A stretch of 13,621 nucleotides of DNA from UBA1568 sp964488025 (GTDB lineage: Bacteria > Patescibacteriota > Minisyncoccia > Moranbacterales > UBA1568), in the NCBI GenBank assembly GCA_964488025.1, contig CAZATJ010000019.1, positions 1 to 13,621 of the forward strand. The letters run 5' to 3'. This document shows, one piece after another, positions 5,432-11,664 of this stretch; within the stretch, counting starts at the first letter, position 1; each line of letters begins with the position of its first letter. The position numbers were made by a program, and so were the translations under genes. The notes beneath the pieces were generated by a model that was given only the letters and a program-made list of their open reading frames with translations, had not been told where the DNA came from and searched no databases.

Positions 5432-5821
5432 ATGGTACGTATCGCGGGCATCAACATTCCGGACAACAAAAGAATCGAAGTCGCTTTGACTTATGTTTTC
5501 GGTATCGGTCTTTCGACTAGTCAGAAGATTCTCAAAGAACTCAGCATCGATCCGGATACGCGTACCAAGGATATCAAGTCGGAAGACGCCAATCGTTTGC
5601 GTGACATGATTGAAAAGAAGTATCGCGTCGAAGGCGAACTCCGTCACGTCGTGAAACAGAATATCAAGCGTCTCAAAGAAATCGGTTGTTACCGTGGGAG
5701 CCGTCACCAGAAAGGTTTGCCGGTTCGTGGTCAGCGTACCAAGACCAATACCCGTACGGTACGTGGGAACGTCAGAAAGACGATGGGTAGCGGTCGCAAG
5801 AAATCTGATGCCAAGACCTAA
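5432..5821 (+). CDS. rpsM: 30S ribosomal protein S13
   Basis: A 129-residue S13 with the N-terminal VRIAGINIPDNKRIEVALTY, the helix-hairpin-helix-like GIGLSTSQKILKELSID, and the conserved C-terminal YRGSRHQKGLPVRGQRTKTN followed by a basic tail. S13 lies in the head of the 30S subunit, contacting tRNA and the B1 intersubunit bridges. The ATG at 5432 is the standard start; the upstream bases are AGCTAGAGAAAT, only a weak SD. Confidence 0.96.
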   Translation: MVRIAGINIPDNKRIEVALTYVFGIGLSTSQKILKELSIDPDTRTKDIKSEDANRLRDMIEKKYRVEGELRHVVKQNIKRLKEIGCYRGSRHQKGLPVRGQRTKTNTRTVRGNVRKTMGSGRKKSDAKT

Positions 5822-5825
5822 GGTG

Positions 5826-5927
5826 GCTTATAGCTTCACTAGCTTCCTCAGCTTCTTTGGTAAGTTCAGGATCTCTAGGAAAAGCTAATGCAGCTAAAAA
5901 GCTAATGCAGCTAATGAAGCTAGTAAA
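5826..5927. repeat. AGCTAA repeat, block D: inverted arms in the rpsM-rpsK spacer
   Basis: The left arm is made of reverse-orientation units (TTCACTAGCTTC at 5835-5846 and neighbours). The right arm has five forward units (AGCTAATGC, AGCTAAAA, AGCTAATGC, AGCTAATGA, AGCTAGTAA). The left 12-mer pairs with GAAGCTAGTAAA (5916-5927) at 11 of 12 positions. The block ends five bases before the rpsK ATG, so the mRNA could fold into a long hairpin next to the start. Confidence 0.78.
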
Positions 5928-5932
5928 GAAAT

Positions 5933-6412
5933 ATGACAGAAGAAGTGAAAAAAACTTCCGCCCAAGGCGGATCCGCCGTGGGCGGAGAAGAGACAGCCGA
6001 AGCAGTAACCCCGGTGGTTGCCGCGGACGAAGTGGCCGTGAAGAAGGCTAAGAAAAATAAGCGTCAGATTCTCAAAGGTCGCGTGAGTATTCAGTGTACT
6101 TATAACAATACGATTGTTTCTATTGCTGATCTGAATGGCGCTGTTCTCGGTTGGTCTAGTTCTGGGCATTTGTCTTTCAAGGGAGCTAAGAAATCGACTC
6201 CGTATGCCGCTACTCAGGTTGTGGCTGATGTGACTGAAAAGGTGAAGAAATATGGCGTGCAGGAATTGGAAGTTTTCGTGAAGGGTGTTGGAAGCGGTCG
6301 TGAGGCTTCTATTCGGGCCCTCTCTAACAACGGCTTCAATCTGGTAACTATCAAAGACATCACCCCTATTCCTCATAACGGTTGCCGTCCGCGCCGTCCG
6401 CGCCGCATTTAA
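5933..6412 (+). CDS. rpsK: 30S ribosomal protein S11 with N-terminal extension
   Basis: 159 residues against the usual ~125-130. The S11 core starts near residue 46 (ILKGRVSIQCTYNNTIVSIAD) and runs to the end (VFVKGVGSGREASIRAL, then DITPIPHNGCRPRRPRRI). S11 forms part of the 30S platform at the E site. Residues 1-45 are a low-complexity A/E/K/V extension. Residues 9-18 (SAQGGSAVGG) are encoded exactly by a 30-bp palindrome, an apparent in-frame insertion. The ATG at 5933 is the only start near the AGCTAA block. An internal start closer to the core was considered, but no ATG lies there. Confidence 0.95.
   Translation: MTEEVKKTSAQGGSAVGGEETAEAVTPVVAADEVAVKKAKKNKRQILKGRVSIQCTYNNTIVSIADLNGAVLGWSSSGHLSFKGAKKSTPYAATQVVADVTEKVKKYGVQELEVFVKGVGSGREASIRALSNNGFNLVTIKDITPIPHNGCRPRRPRRI
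5957..5986. repeat. In-frame 30-bp palindrome within rpsK
   Basis: TCCGCCCA at the left and TGGGCGGA at the right flank the self-complementary GGCGGATCCGCC. The whole 30-mer is its own reverse complement except for one mismatched pair. It starts exactly on codon 9 and spans ten codons. It shares the TCCGCC/GGCGGA core with palindromes at 1724-1738 and 12981-12996. Confidence 0.85.
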
Positions 6413-6429
6413 GACAAGCTAAGAACTCT

Positions 6430-7062
6430 ATGGCAAAAAATCTCGATTCCAAATGTAAACTCTGTCGCCGTGCTGGCGAGAAACTCTTCTTGAAGGGTGA
6501 TCGTTGTATGTCTCCAAAATGCGCGATGGTTCGTCGTCCTTATGCTCCTGGAATTCATGGACACAATCCATCCCGTGGCGGGAGCGAATATGGCAAGCAG
6601 CTGGCCATGAAACAGAAAATCAAGCGCCTGTACGGCGTGATGGAGCGCCAATTCCGTCACCACTTCGATGAAGTGCGCAATGTTCCCGGCGTGACCGGTG
6701 ATCAGCTTCTTTCCCGCTTGGAACGTCGTCTTGATAACGTGATCTATCGTTTGGGATTTTCCGCCTCACGCGTACTCGGCAAGCAGCTCGTTTCCCACAA
6801 GATGTTCGAATTGAATGGTAAGCGCATGAATATCCCTTCCATGGAAGTGAGGATTGGCGATGTTATAACGCTCAAGGCCACCAAGAAGGACAAGACCTAT
6901 TTTAAGAATATTCTTGAAGTTTTGAAGAATAAGAAGGATGTGCCACATTGGCTCGAACTTGATGTCGAGAACCTTTCTGGCAAAGTCGTAGCGCTGCCCA
7001 ATCGTCAGGACGTCGGCGTTCAGGTTGATGCCCAGATGGTTGTGGAATACTATTCGAAATAA
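6430..7062 (+). CDS. rpsD: 30S ribosomal protein S4
   Basis: A 210-residue S4. The N-terminal zinc-binding cysteines are C9, C12, C26 and C31. The S4 RNA-binding domain follows (LERRLDNVIYRLGFSASR, then GKRMNIPSMEVRIGDVI), with the C-terminal VDAQMVVEYYSK. S4 nucleates 30S assembly and binds the 5' domain of 16S rRNA; in other bacteria it also represses this operon by binding its mRNA. The frame is open upstream into rpsK, but the ATG at 6430 gives the family N-terminus (MAKNLDSKCKLCRR). A single AGCTAAG unit precedes it in the place of an SD. Confidence 0.96.
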   Translation: MAKNLDSKCKLCRRAGEKLFLKGDRCMSPKCAMVRRPYAPGIHGHNPSRGGSEYGKQLAMKQKIKRLYGVMERQFRHHFDEVRNVPGVTGDQLLSRLERRLDNVIYRLGFSASRVLGKQLVSHKMFELNGKRMNIPSMEVRIGDVITLKATKKDKTYFKNILEVLKNKKDVPHWLELDVENLSGKVVALPNRQDVGVQVDAQMVVEYYSK

Positions 7063-7081
7063 TTTTAATTAGTACCTAACA

Positions 7082-7963
7082 ATGTTTCCGGTGGACGGTC
7101 AACGAGTACTTGGTCCGACAGCCCATCCGAAACCAACAAATGGTATGCAGATGATAACTTCACCACAGCAGCCCAAATACACGGAGCTTGCCCAGAATCA
7201 TGGCAAGTTCGAGATTTTAGGGTGTCATCCCGGGTACGGAACGACTCTCGGGAACGCTTTGCGCCGTGTCGTGCTTTCTTCCCTTTCGGGAGCCGCGGCT
7301 CGTTCGGTAAAAATCAAGGGTGTTTCCCATGAGTTTTCAACAATCGATGGTGTTATGGAAGATGTGGTTCAGATTATTCTCAATCTGAAGCAGGTTCGTT
7401 TCAAGATGCATGGTGAAGGTGACGAAGTGGTCAAAGTGACTGTCAAAAGCAAAGGCGAGGGCGTGGTGACGGCTGCTATGATCAAGACTCCTTCCAGTGT
7501 GGAAGTGGTCAACCCTGATCAGGTGATTGCGACGATTACCGACAAGAAGACCGAATTTGAAATGGAAATCGAAGTGGATCGCGGTTTGGGCTATGTTCCG
7601 GTAGAAAGCCGTGAGCGTGATGAAGAACGTGAAATCGGTGTTATCACCATTGATGCCATCTACACTCCGGTCAAGCGCGTGAATTATGAAGTGGAAAACA
7701 TGCGTGTCGGTAAGCGGACGGACTACGACAAGATTACCCTTGAAATCGTCACCGATGGCAGTGTGACTCCGGTAGAAGCGTTTGAAAAAAGTGTCGGCAT
7801 CCTGGTGGGTCAGTTTTCTTCTTTGATTCAATTAGCCAAAGAGGGAGAGGAGACAGACGCGGCTGTGAAGGAAGTGGCTCCGGTGGCCGAAGAAGCTGCT
7901 CCCGCACCTGAAAAGAAAGCAAAGAAGGTTGCCAAGAAGAAAAAAACCGAAGCAGCTGAGTAA
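7082..7963 (+). CDS. rpoA: RNA polymerase alpha subunit lacking the C-terminal domain
   Basis: The N-terminal dimerisation/assembly domain is clear: GYGTTLGNALRRVVLSSLSG (51-70), IKGVSHEFSTIDGVMEDVVQIILNLK, then VESRERDEEREIGVITIDAIYTPVKRVNYEVE. It ends near FEKSVGILVGQFSSLIQL. After that only ~40 low-complexity residues (E/A/P, then KKAKKVAKKKKTEAAE) follow before the stop. The C-terminal domain that binds UP elements and activators is missing. The protein is 293 aa from the ATG at 7082 or about 270 from the ATGs at 7145/7151, where the family N-terminus would start; none has an SD. The gene is in its normal place between rpsD and rplQ. Confidence 0.94.
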   Translation: MFPVDGQRVLGPTAHPKPTNGMQMITSPQQPKYTELAQNHGKFEILGCHPGYGTTLGNALRRVVLSSLSGAAARSVKIKGVSHEFSTIDGVMEDVVQIILNLKQVRFKMHGEGDEVVKVTVKSKGEGVVTAAMIKTPSSVEVVNPDQVIATITDKKTEFEMEIEVDRGLGYVPVESRERDEEREIGVITIDAIYTPVKRVNYEVENMRVGKRTDYDKITLEIVTDGSVTPVEAFEKSVGILVGQFSSLIQLAKEGEETDAAVKEVAPVAEEAAPAPEKKAKKVAKKKKTEAAE

Positions 7964-7964
7964 G

Positions 7965-7988
7965 TTCTCGAATTCTCGCATTCTCCTA
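7965..7988 (+). repeat. 8-nt tandem repeat in the rpoA-rplQ spacer
   Basis: Three units, TTCTCGAA, TTCTCGCA and TTCTCCTA, make up the entire spacer and run into the rplQ start codon. It is a different unit from AGCTAA but the same kind of arrangement. Confidence 0.6.
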
Positions 7989-8353
7989 TGAAACACAGAC
8001 ACCAAGGTCGCGTTCTCGGACGTGAACGGAATCAACGAAACGCCCTCATCAAGACTCTCTTGGGGAGTTTGGTGTTGCAGGAACATATCATGACCACCGA
8101 GGCCAAGGCCAAGGAAATCAAGAACTATATCGACCAGGTGGTCAATAAGGCCAAGACAGCTCGTAATGACGCGGTACGTCGCATTGCCATGATCCGTGAG
8201 CTGCAACGACTCGTTCCGGCAGTAGCGACCAAGAAACTTCTGGGTGATTTCAGTGTCCGTTTCGAGGGCCGCACGAGTGGTTATACCCGCGTGGTGAAAT
8301 TAGAACAACGCAAGAGTGACGGGGCGAAAATGGCTATTATCGAATTTGTCTAA
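7988..8353 (+). CDS. rplQ: 50S ribosomal protein L17
   Basis: A 121-residue L17. It begins MKHRHQGRVLGRERNQRNALIKTLLGSLV, has the conserved ITTEAKAKE-like TTEAKAKEIKNYIDQVV, and ends in the GRTSGYTRVVKLEQRKSDGA block of the family. L17 binds 23S rRNA near the exit tunnel. It follows rpoA as in most bacteria. There is no SD; the start follows an 8-nt tandem repeat. Confidence 0.96.
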   Translation: MKHRHQGRVLGRERNQRNALIKTLLGSLVLQEHIMTTEAKAKEIKNYIDQVVNKAKTARNDAVRRIAMIRELQRLVPAVATKKLLGDFSVRFEGRTSGYTRVVKLEQRKSDGAKMAIIEFV

Positions 8354-8364
8354 CCGAAAGTTTT

Positions 8365-8778
8365 ATGGCAACCAAGAAAACAATGATTGATAGGAAATAC
8401 CACCTCTTTGATGCCAAAGGGAAGGTGCTTGGTCGCCTCGCCACCGAAATCGCTCGCATCCTTATGGGGAAGAACAAAGTGAATTACGCTCCGCACATCG
8501 ATGGTGGTGATTTCATCGTCCTGATCAATACCGACCTGATCGAAGTGACAGGGAATAAGGCCGAGGACAAGATGTATCATCGTTTCAGCGGATACCCAGG
8601 AGGGATTCATTCTATTTCTTTTGAAGATCAACTCAAGAAGGATTCTCGCAAGATAGTGTATGCGGCTCTGTATGGGATGCTTCCGAAAAACAAACTTCGT
8701 GATCGGATGCTCACTCGTCTTCATCTGTATAGGGGAGCCGAACACACCGAAAAAATCATTCACGTAACTCACGAGTAG
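8365..8778 (+). CDS. rplM: 50S ribosomal protein L13
   Basis: A 137-residue L13 with RKYHLFDAKGKVLGRLATEIA, the GDFIVLINTDLIEVTGNK segment, and YRFSGYPGG-like HRFSGYPGGIHS. The LPKNKLRDRMLTRLHLYRGAEH block of the family completes it. L13 is an early-assembling 50S protein. It lies 11 bases after rplQ and one base before rpsI, so translation of the pair is probably coupled. No SD is seen. Confidence 0.96.
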   Translation: MATKKTMIDRKYHLFDAKGKVLGRLATEIARILMGKNKVNYAPHIDGGDFIVLINTDLIEVTGNKAEDKMYHRFSGYPGGIHSISFEDQLKKDSRKIVYAALYGMLPKNKLRDRMLTRLHLYRGAEHTEKIIHVTHE

Positions 8779-8779
8779 T

Positions 8780-9346
8780 ATGGCAACCAAAGCAACAACC
8801 GAAGTGAAAGAAAAGGCCGAGGTGAAAGCTCCTGCCAAGAAAGTCGCCAAGAAAAAGGTGGCTACCGTAAAGGCTGAATCCACCTCGGCTCCTCGGCGAG
8901 ACGGGCCAAAAGCGAAAGTCGAACCGAAAGTTGCCAAGGCACCGAAGGTAGCAGCGCGCTATCTGTATGCGGTCGGCCGACGTAAGACGGCGGTAGCTCA
9001 GGTGCGTCTCTATCCGGTCGACAAGACCGAAGGGACGACTGTAAACAAGAAAACGATTCTCGCCTATTTCGGCACCCCGGCTCTTGTTGCTCAGGCCCTG
9101 ACCCCGCTTAAGGTCGCCGGACTCGAAGAAGCCTTTACCATCACCGTCGTGGTGCGTGGTGGGGGACTGCATGGTCAGGCTGATGCTATCAAGCTCGGAG
9201 TGGCTCGCTGTCTCATCAAGCATGATATTTTGCTTCGGGCGACGCTCAAGGCGCAGGGAATGCTCACGCGTGACTCTCGTGCCGTAGAGCGCAAGAAGCC
9301 TGGGTTGAAGAAAGCCCGTCGCGCTCCGCAGTGGAGCAAGCGTTAA
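8780..9346 (+). CDS. rpsI: 30S ribosomal protein S9 with N-terminal extension
   Basis: 188 residues against the usual ~130. The S9 core starts near residue 61 (YLYAVGRRKTAVAQVRLYPV) and ends with the conserved KKPGLKKARRAPQWSKR, whose last residues contact P-site tRNA in other ribosomes. Residues 1-60 are a lysine/alanine/valine-rich tail and contain AKKVAKKK, which also occurs in the RpoA tail. The ATG at 8780 follows the rplM stop by one base. It is the last gene of the operon and is followed by a short repeat and a terminator. Confidence 0.95.
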   Translation: MATKATTEVKEKAEVKAPAKKVAKKKVATVKAESTSAPRRDGPKAKVEPKVAKAPKVAARYLYAVGRRKTAVAQVRLYPVDKTEGTTVNKKTILAYFGTPALVAQALTPLKVAGLEEAFTITVVVRGGGLHGQADAIKLGVARCLIKHDILLRATLKAQGMLTRDSRAVERKKPGLKKARRAPQWSKR

Positions 9347-9352
9347 TCGCTT

Positions 9353-9385
9353 CGTATCACGTATCTCGTATACTGTATCAGGTAT
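9353..9385 (+). repeat. 7-8-nt tandem repeat after rpsI
   Basis: The units CGTATCA, CGTATCT, CGTATACT, GTATCAG and GTAT run from the rpsI stop to the terminator. This is a third unit type with the same spacer-filling habit. Confidence 0.6.
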
Positions 9386-9411
9386 AAAAACTCCGGAAAA
9401 CCGGAGTTTTT
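9386..9411 (+). terminator. Terminator of the ribosomal operon
   Basis: A perfect 11-bp stem: AAAAACTCCGG (9386-9396), loop AAAA, then CCGGAGTTTTT (9401-9411). Confidence 0.9.
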
Positions 9412-9429
9412 GCTTATTTAAAGCCCTAG

Positions 9430-9471
9430 ATGACGTATTAGCTTGACTATACGTCATTTTAGGTGTATAAT
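9430..9471 (+). promoter_or_regulatory. Near-consensus promoter with overlapping palindromic operator-like site
   Basis: TTGACT (9443-9448), a 17-bp spacer and a perfect TATAAT (9466-9471). A perfect 9-bp inverted repeat, ATGACGTAT (9430-9438) and ATACGTCAT (9449-9457) with 10-bp spacing, straddles the -35. That is the expected geometry for a repressor dimer. It drives the 106-aa gene at 9566. Confidence 0.8.
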
Positions 9472-9565
9472 GTAAGATTGCTGGAAATCCGTCCAGCACA
9501 CAGTTCACTAACAATTCGTTTTGTTTTTCAACCCACAATCCGGCCCGGGCCGAAGGAGAATCACT

Positions 9566-9886
9566 ATGCTTAAGGATTTTTCCACCAAGGCTTTAGATTC
9601 GCTTATGCTCGAGCACATGGGAGACTGTTTCGAGGTCATCAGCCGAGTGGATGGGGTCTTGATTTATAAACGTGAGCCTTTCCTGTGGCTGTTTATTCGA
9701 AGGGTTCTGATGGCCAAGGTTTGCACCGACTATGTCTACGTGACAAGGATCGTCGGTAACCCCGAGTATGAGCGACGAGTTAACCATCTGAAAGAATTGC
9801 TTGTTGATGAGTTCAAAACCATCAACAGGACTACTGGCGTACCGGGCAGTATCGTGGTTGACTTTTTTAGGGACTCCCTGCGCTGA
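9566..9886 (+). CDS. Unknown 106-aa protein, independently regulated
   Basis: I do not recognise a family. The protein (MLKDFSTKALDSLMLEHMGD...) is an alpha/beta mix with an aromatic and basic segment, REPFLWLFIRRVLMAKVC near 37-54, and no obvious membrane segment or catalytic motif. The start is fixed by AAGGAGA (9553-9559), the only clean SD in the window; the frame is open to a TTG at 9521, but that lies upstream of the SD. The leader (from ~9478) has GCTGG/CCAGC and a CGGCCCGGGCCG palindrome just before the SD. The stop is TGA, the only one in the window. With its own strong promoter, operator-like site and terminator, it looks like a self-contained, possibly acquired, regulated unit. Confidence 0.75.
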   Translation: MLKDFSTKALDSLMLEHMGDCFEVISRVDGVLIYKREPFLWLFIRRVLMAKVCTDYVYVTRIVGNPEYERRVNHLKELLVDEFKTINRTTGVPGSIVVDFFRDSLR

Positions 9887-9907
9887 ACGAAGCGCACGGT
9901 TCGCAAG

Positions 9908-9943
9908 ACCGGTAGGAGAGAAGTTTTTCTCCTACCGGTTTTA
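9908..9943 (+). terminator. Terminator of the 106-aa gene
   Basis: A perfect 12-bp stem ACCGGTAGGAGA/TCTCCTACCGGT (9908-9919, 9928-9939) is followed by TTT. The T-tract supports plus-strand use only. Confidence 0.9.
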
Positions 9944-9950
9944 ATATTTT

Positions 9951-11426
9951 CTAAAGGCCGAAAAGAGTGGTGTACTGAGGGAGGGTGATACTGAAGACAG
10001 TATTGTTCGTGCCGGTTTCTGGGGATGTTTCGTTTACGACATAGAGGGTGTCGGTAGTGAAACGGGAGAGGAGTTGCAGTGGGGCAGCGTCCAGAGTGAG
10101 GAGGTCGGACAAGTTCCGTCGGTCACGGTTGTCGAGTTCCATCATTTTGATGCTTTTACCGATGGAAAAAATCACATGTTCGTAGTCTTCCGCCCACTGG
10201 ATGTTTTTGATGGGAGTGGAAAAACGGGCAATCTGCGAAATGCTATCGAGAGCCCGGAAAGGTTGCGCTTCCCAATCCTGGTTGAAATAGACACTGATTT
10301 CGTTGTTGCTGTAAAAAAGAAGTTTTTTGCCATCATCCGAATACTGAATATTCTTTATATTTTGAGCCAATTCCTTAAAGGGACGATCAGTGACTTTTTT
10401 ATTATAGACGAAGAGGGTACCCGTTTCTTTTTCAAGGATCGAGAGTCGGGTATCATCGTAGACAATGAGCGAATAGGGGCGGTTCAAATCGGTGGTTATG
10501 GAGGTAGGAGTGACTTGCTCTGGGTTGGTATTGTCGTTGCCATTGCCATTTATTCGGTAGACAAAGCCATTTTCTTGGCTCAGGTAATAGAGTTTGTTTC
10601 CAGAGAGATCGTAGGCAGCGACGTGCTCGGCGATGATTACGGCTTTTGCTTCTGGGCGGCTCGTATCGTAGCGATAGAGGGTATCCTGATTGAGGAAAAA
10701 GAGAGCATCTTTAGTGGTAGCATCCCAGCGCGTAGCGTGTAGCGGAGTCGCGATATGAGTAGCATCGTTCAGGTATAGAACATCCTGCGTTTTAATGGTG
10801 ACTACGGCATAAATCGACTCCCCATCCTTCATGAGGGGAATGATAAGTTTATGGCTTTCCGGAGACCACTCAACATTGGTTTCGAGGTCGGGAAGAAACA
10901 CCGCTTCTGTCGTGAAAAACACTTCCTCGTTTTTTTCGGATCCGATATCGAGGACATCGACAGAGTAGCGGATGTCATTCTTCTTGACGGTAGCGAAGAG
11001 GCTGTTGGGGGCTGGGAACATTTTGATGACCTGTTCTGTCGCGGGGACCGGCTCTTTCGCGTAATTTTCTTCGGTGAGAAAAATATTCCAAAATTCGGTG
11101 GTGAGGCCGCTTTGAATGACTATTTTTTTCGTCCAGGGTTTGTATCCTGGGGCGCCTACCTCTATCATGTGTTCGCCCGGATTGAGCCCAGCGATGTGAA
11201 TGGAGTTATTCAGGAGTCCGAGGCTTTTTTCGGGTATAAGAGTACCGTCGATTTTTATAGCGACCGTCTCCTTATTGGTTTTGAGGGAGAGCGACCCGGT
11301 ATAGATGAAAATGCCGCGTTCGAAACTGAAGCGGTAACCATAGGCGTAGAAGAGAACGGAACCGGCAGTAATGAAAAACACTCCCACAAAAAGAAGAAAA
11401 AGAGGCGTGCGGTAGCGGTGAATCAT
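9951..11426 (-). CDS. PEGA-domain protein with propeller-like C-terminal region, membrane anchored
   Basis: 491 residues. One N-terminal membrane segment (about 8-30, LFLLFVGVFFITAGSVLFYAY) is followed by a PEGA-like domain at about 44-118. The PEGA signature is IHIAGLNPGEHMIEVGAPGYKPWTKKI. The rest (about 120-491) is beta-rich, with repeated WSPESHKLIIP, YDLSGNKLYYLS, YSDDGKKLLFYS and WAEDYEHVIFS segments like blades of a TolB/WD40-type propeller. It is probably anchored in the membrane with the bulk outside, where PEGA domains are thought to bind surface polymers or glycans; this role is inference. The gene is convergent with the 106-aa gene and has its own -10. No SD. Such proteins are common in CPR genomes. 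Confidence 0.8.
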   Translation of the reverse strand: MIHRYRTPLFLLFVGVFFITAGSVLFYAYGYRFSFERGIFIYTGSLSLKTNKETVAIKIDGTLIPEKSLGLLNNSIHIAGLNPGEHMIEVGAPGYKPWTKKIVIQSGLTTEFWNIFLTEENYAKEPVPATEQVIKMFPAPNSLFATVKKNDIRYSVDVLDIGSEKNEEVFFTTEAVFLPDLETNVEWSPESHKLIIPLMKDGESIYAVVTIKTQDVLYLNDATHIATPLHATRWDATTKDALFFLNQDTLYRYDTSRPEAKAVIIAEHVAAYDLSGNKLYYLSQENGFVYRINGNGNDNTNPEQVTPTSITTDLNRPYSLIVYDDTRLSILEKETGTLFVYNKKVTDRPFKELAQNIKNIQYSDDGKKLLFYSNNEISVYFNQDWEAQPFRALDSISQIARFSTPIKNIQWAEDYEHVIFSIGKSIKMMELDNRDRRNLSDLLTLDAAPLQLLSRFTTDTLYVVNETSPETGTNNTVFSITLPQYTTLFGL

Positions 11427-11456
11427 ATCTGTAGAGGAAATTTTGAATACCTTCCC

Positions 11457-11462
11457 ATTATA
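11457..11462 (-). promoter_or_regulatory. -10 element for the PEGA-protein gene
   Basis: Read on the minus strand it is a perfect TATAAT about 30 bases upstream of the ATG. The -35 region is weak. Confidence 0.5.
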
Positions 11463-11589
11463 CTCTAAAAAGGGAAAGCCTGGAAAATAACAAGTATTCT
11501 CCTGATGTTACCGGCACTTGCTCGGAAACGAAAGCAATCTTTCGCTTCACTCACCTCGTTTGGTAATAGCCTAAAAAAGGAAATTATCT

Positions 11590-11619
11590 TTGACAAGGCA
11601 ATTCATCGGGCAGTATACT
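11590..11619 (+). promoter_or_regulatory. Promoter for the 167-aa membrane protein gene
   Basis: TTGACA (11590-11595), an 18-bp spacer and TATACT (11614-11619). It lies 45 bases before the ATG. The rest of the 238-bp gap (11427-11664) holds a CGAAAG-CAAT-CTTTCG hairpin at 11529-11544 and nothing else recognised. Confidence 0.75.
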
Positions 11620-11664
11620 TGGGGCAAGAGTGTTCAGTAGTCACCTTTTGACCGATTTTCCGTT

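Noticed and set aside
4967..5707. 246-codon minus-strand frame opposite infA-rpmJ-rpsM
   Set aside because: It lies opposite three clear ribosomal/translation genes and the repeat spacer, and its translation has no family features. It is a shadow.
5826..5927. CRISPR array for the AGCTAA repeats
   Set aside because: Units are 7-9 nt, abutting, degenerate and in both orientations, with no spacers of uniform length and no cas genes.
8350..9538. Long minus-strand frames opposite rplM and rpsI
   Set aside because: Lysine-rich ribosomal genes leave their complement free of stops. One frame crosses the rpsI terminator and the next promoter, so neither is credible.
9884..9886. UGA recoded as glycine or tryptophan
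   Set aside because: The single TGA ends a frame just before a perfect terminator, and reading through would run into the hairpin. Stops are otherwise TAA/TAG, which shows bias but not recoding.
10074..11468. Plus-strand frames opposite the PEGA-protein gene
   Set aside because: The minus-strand gene has a signal anchor, a PEGA domain and repeated beta motifs. The plus-strand frames have none.
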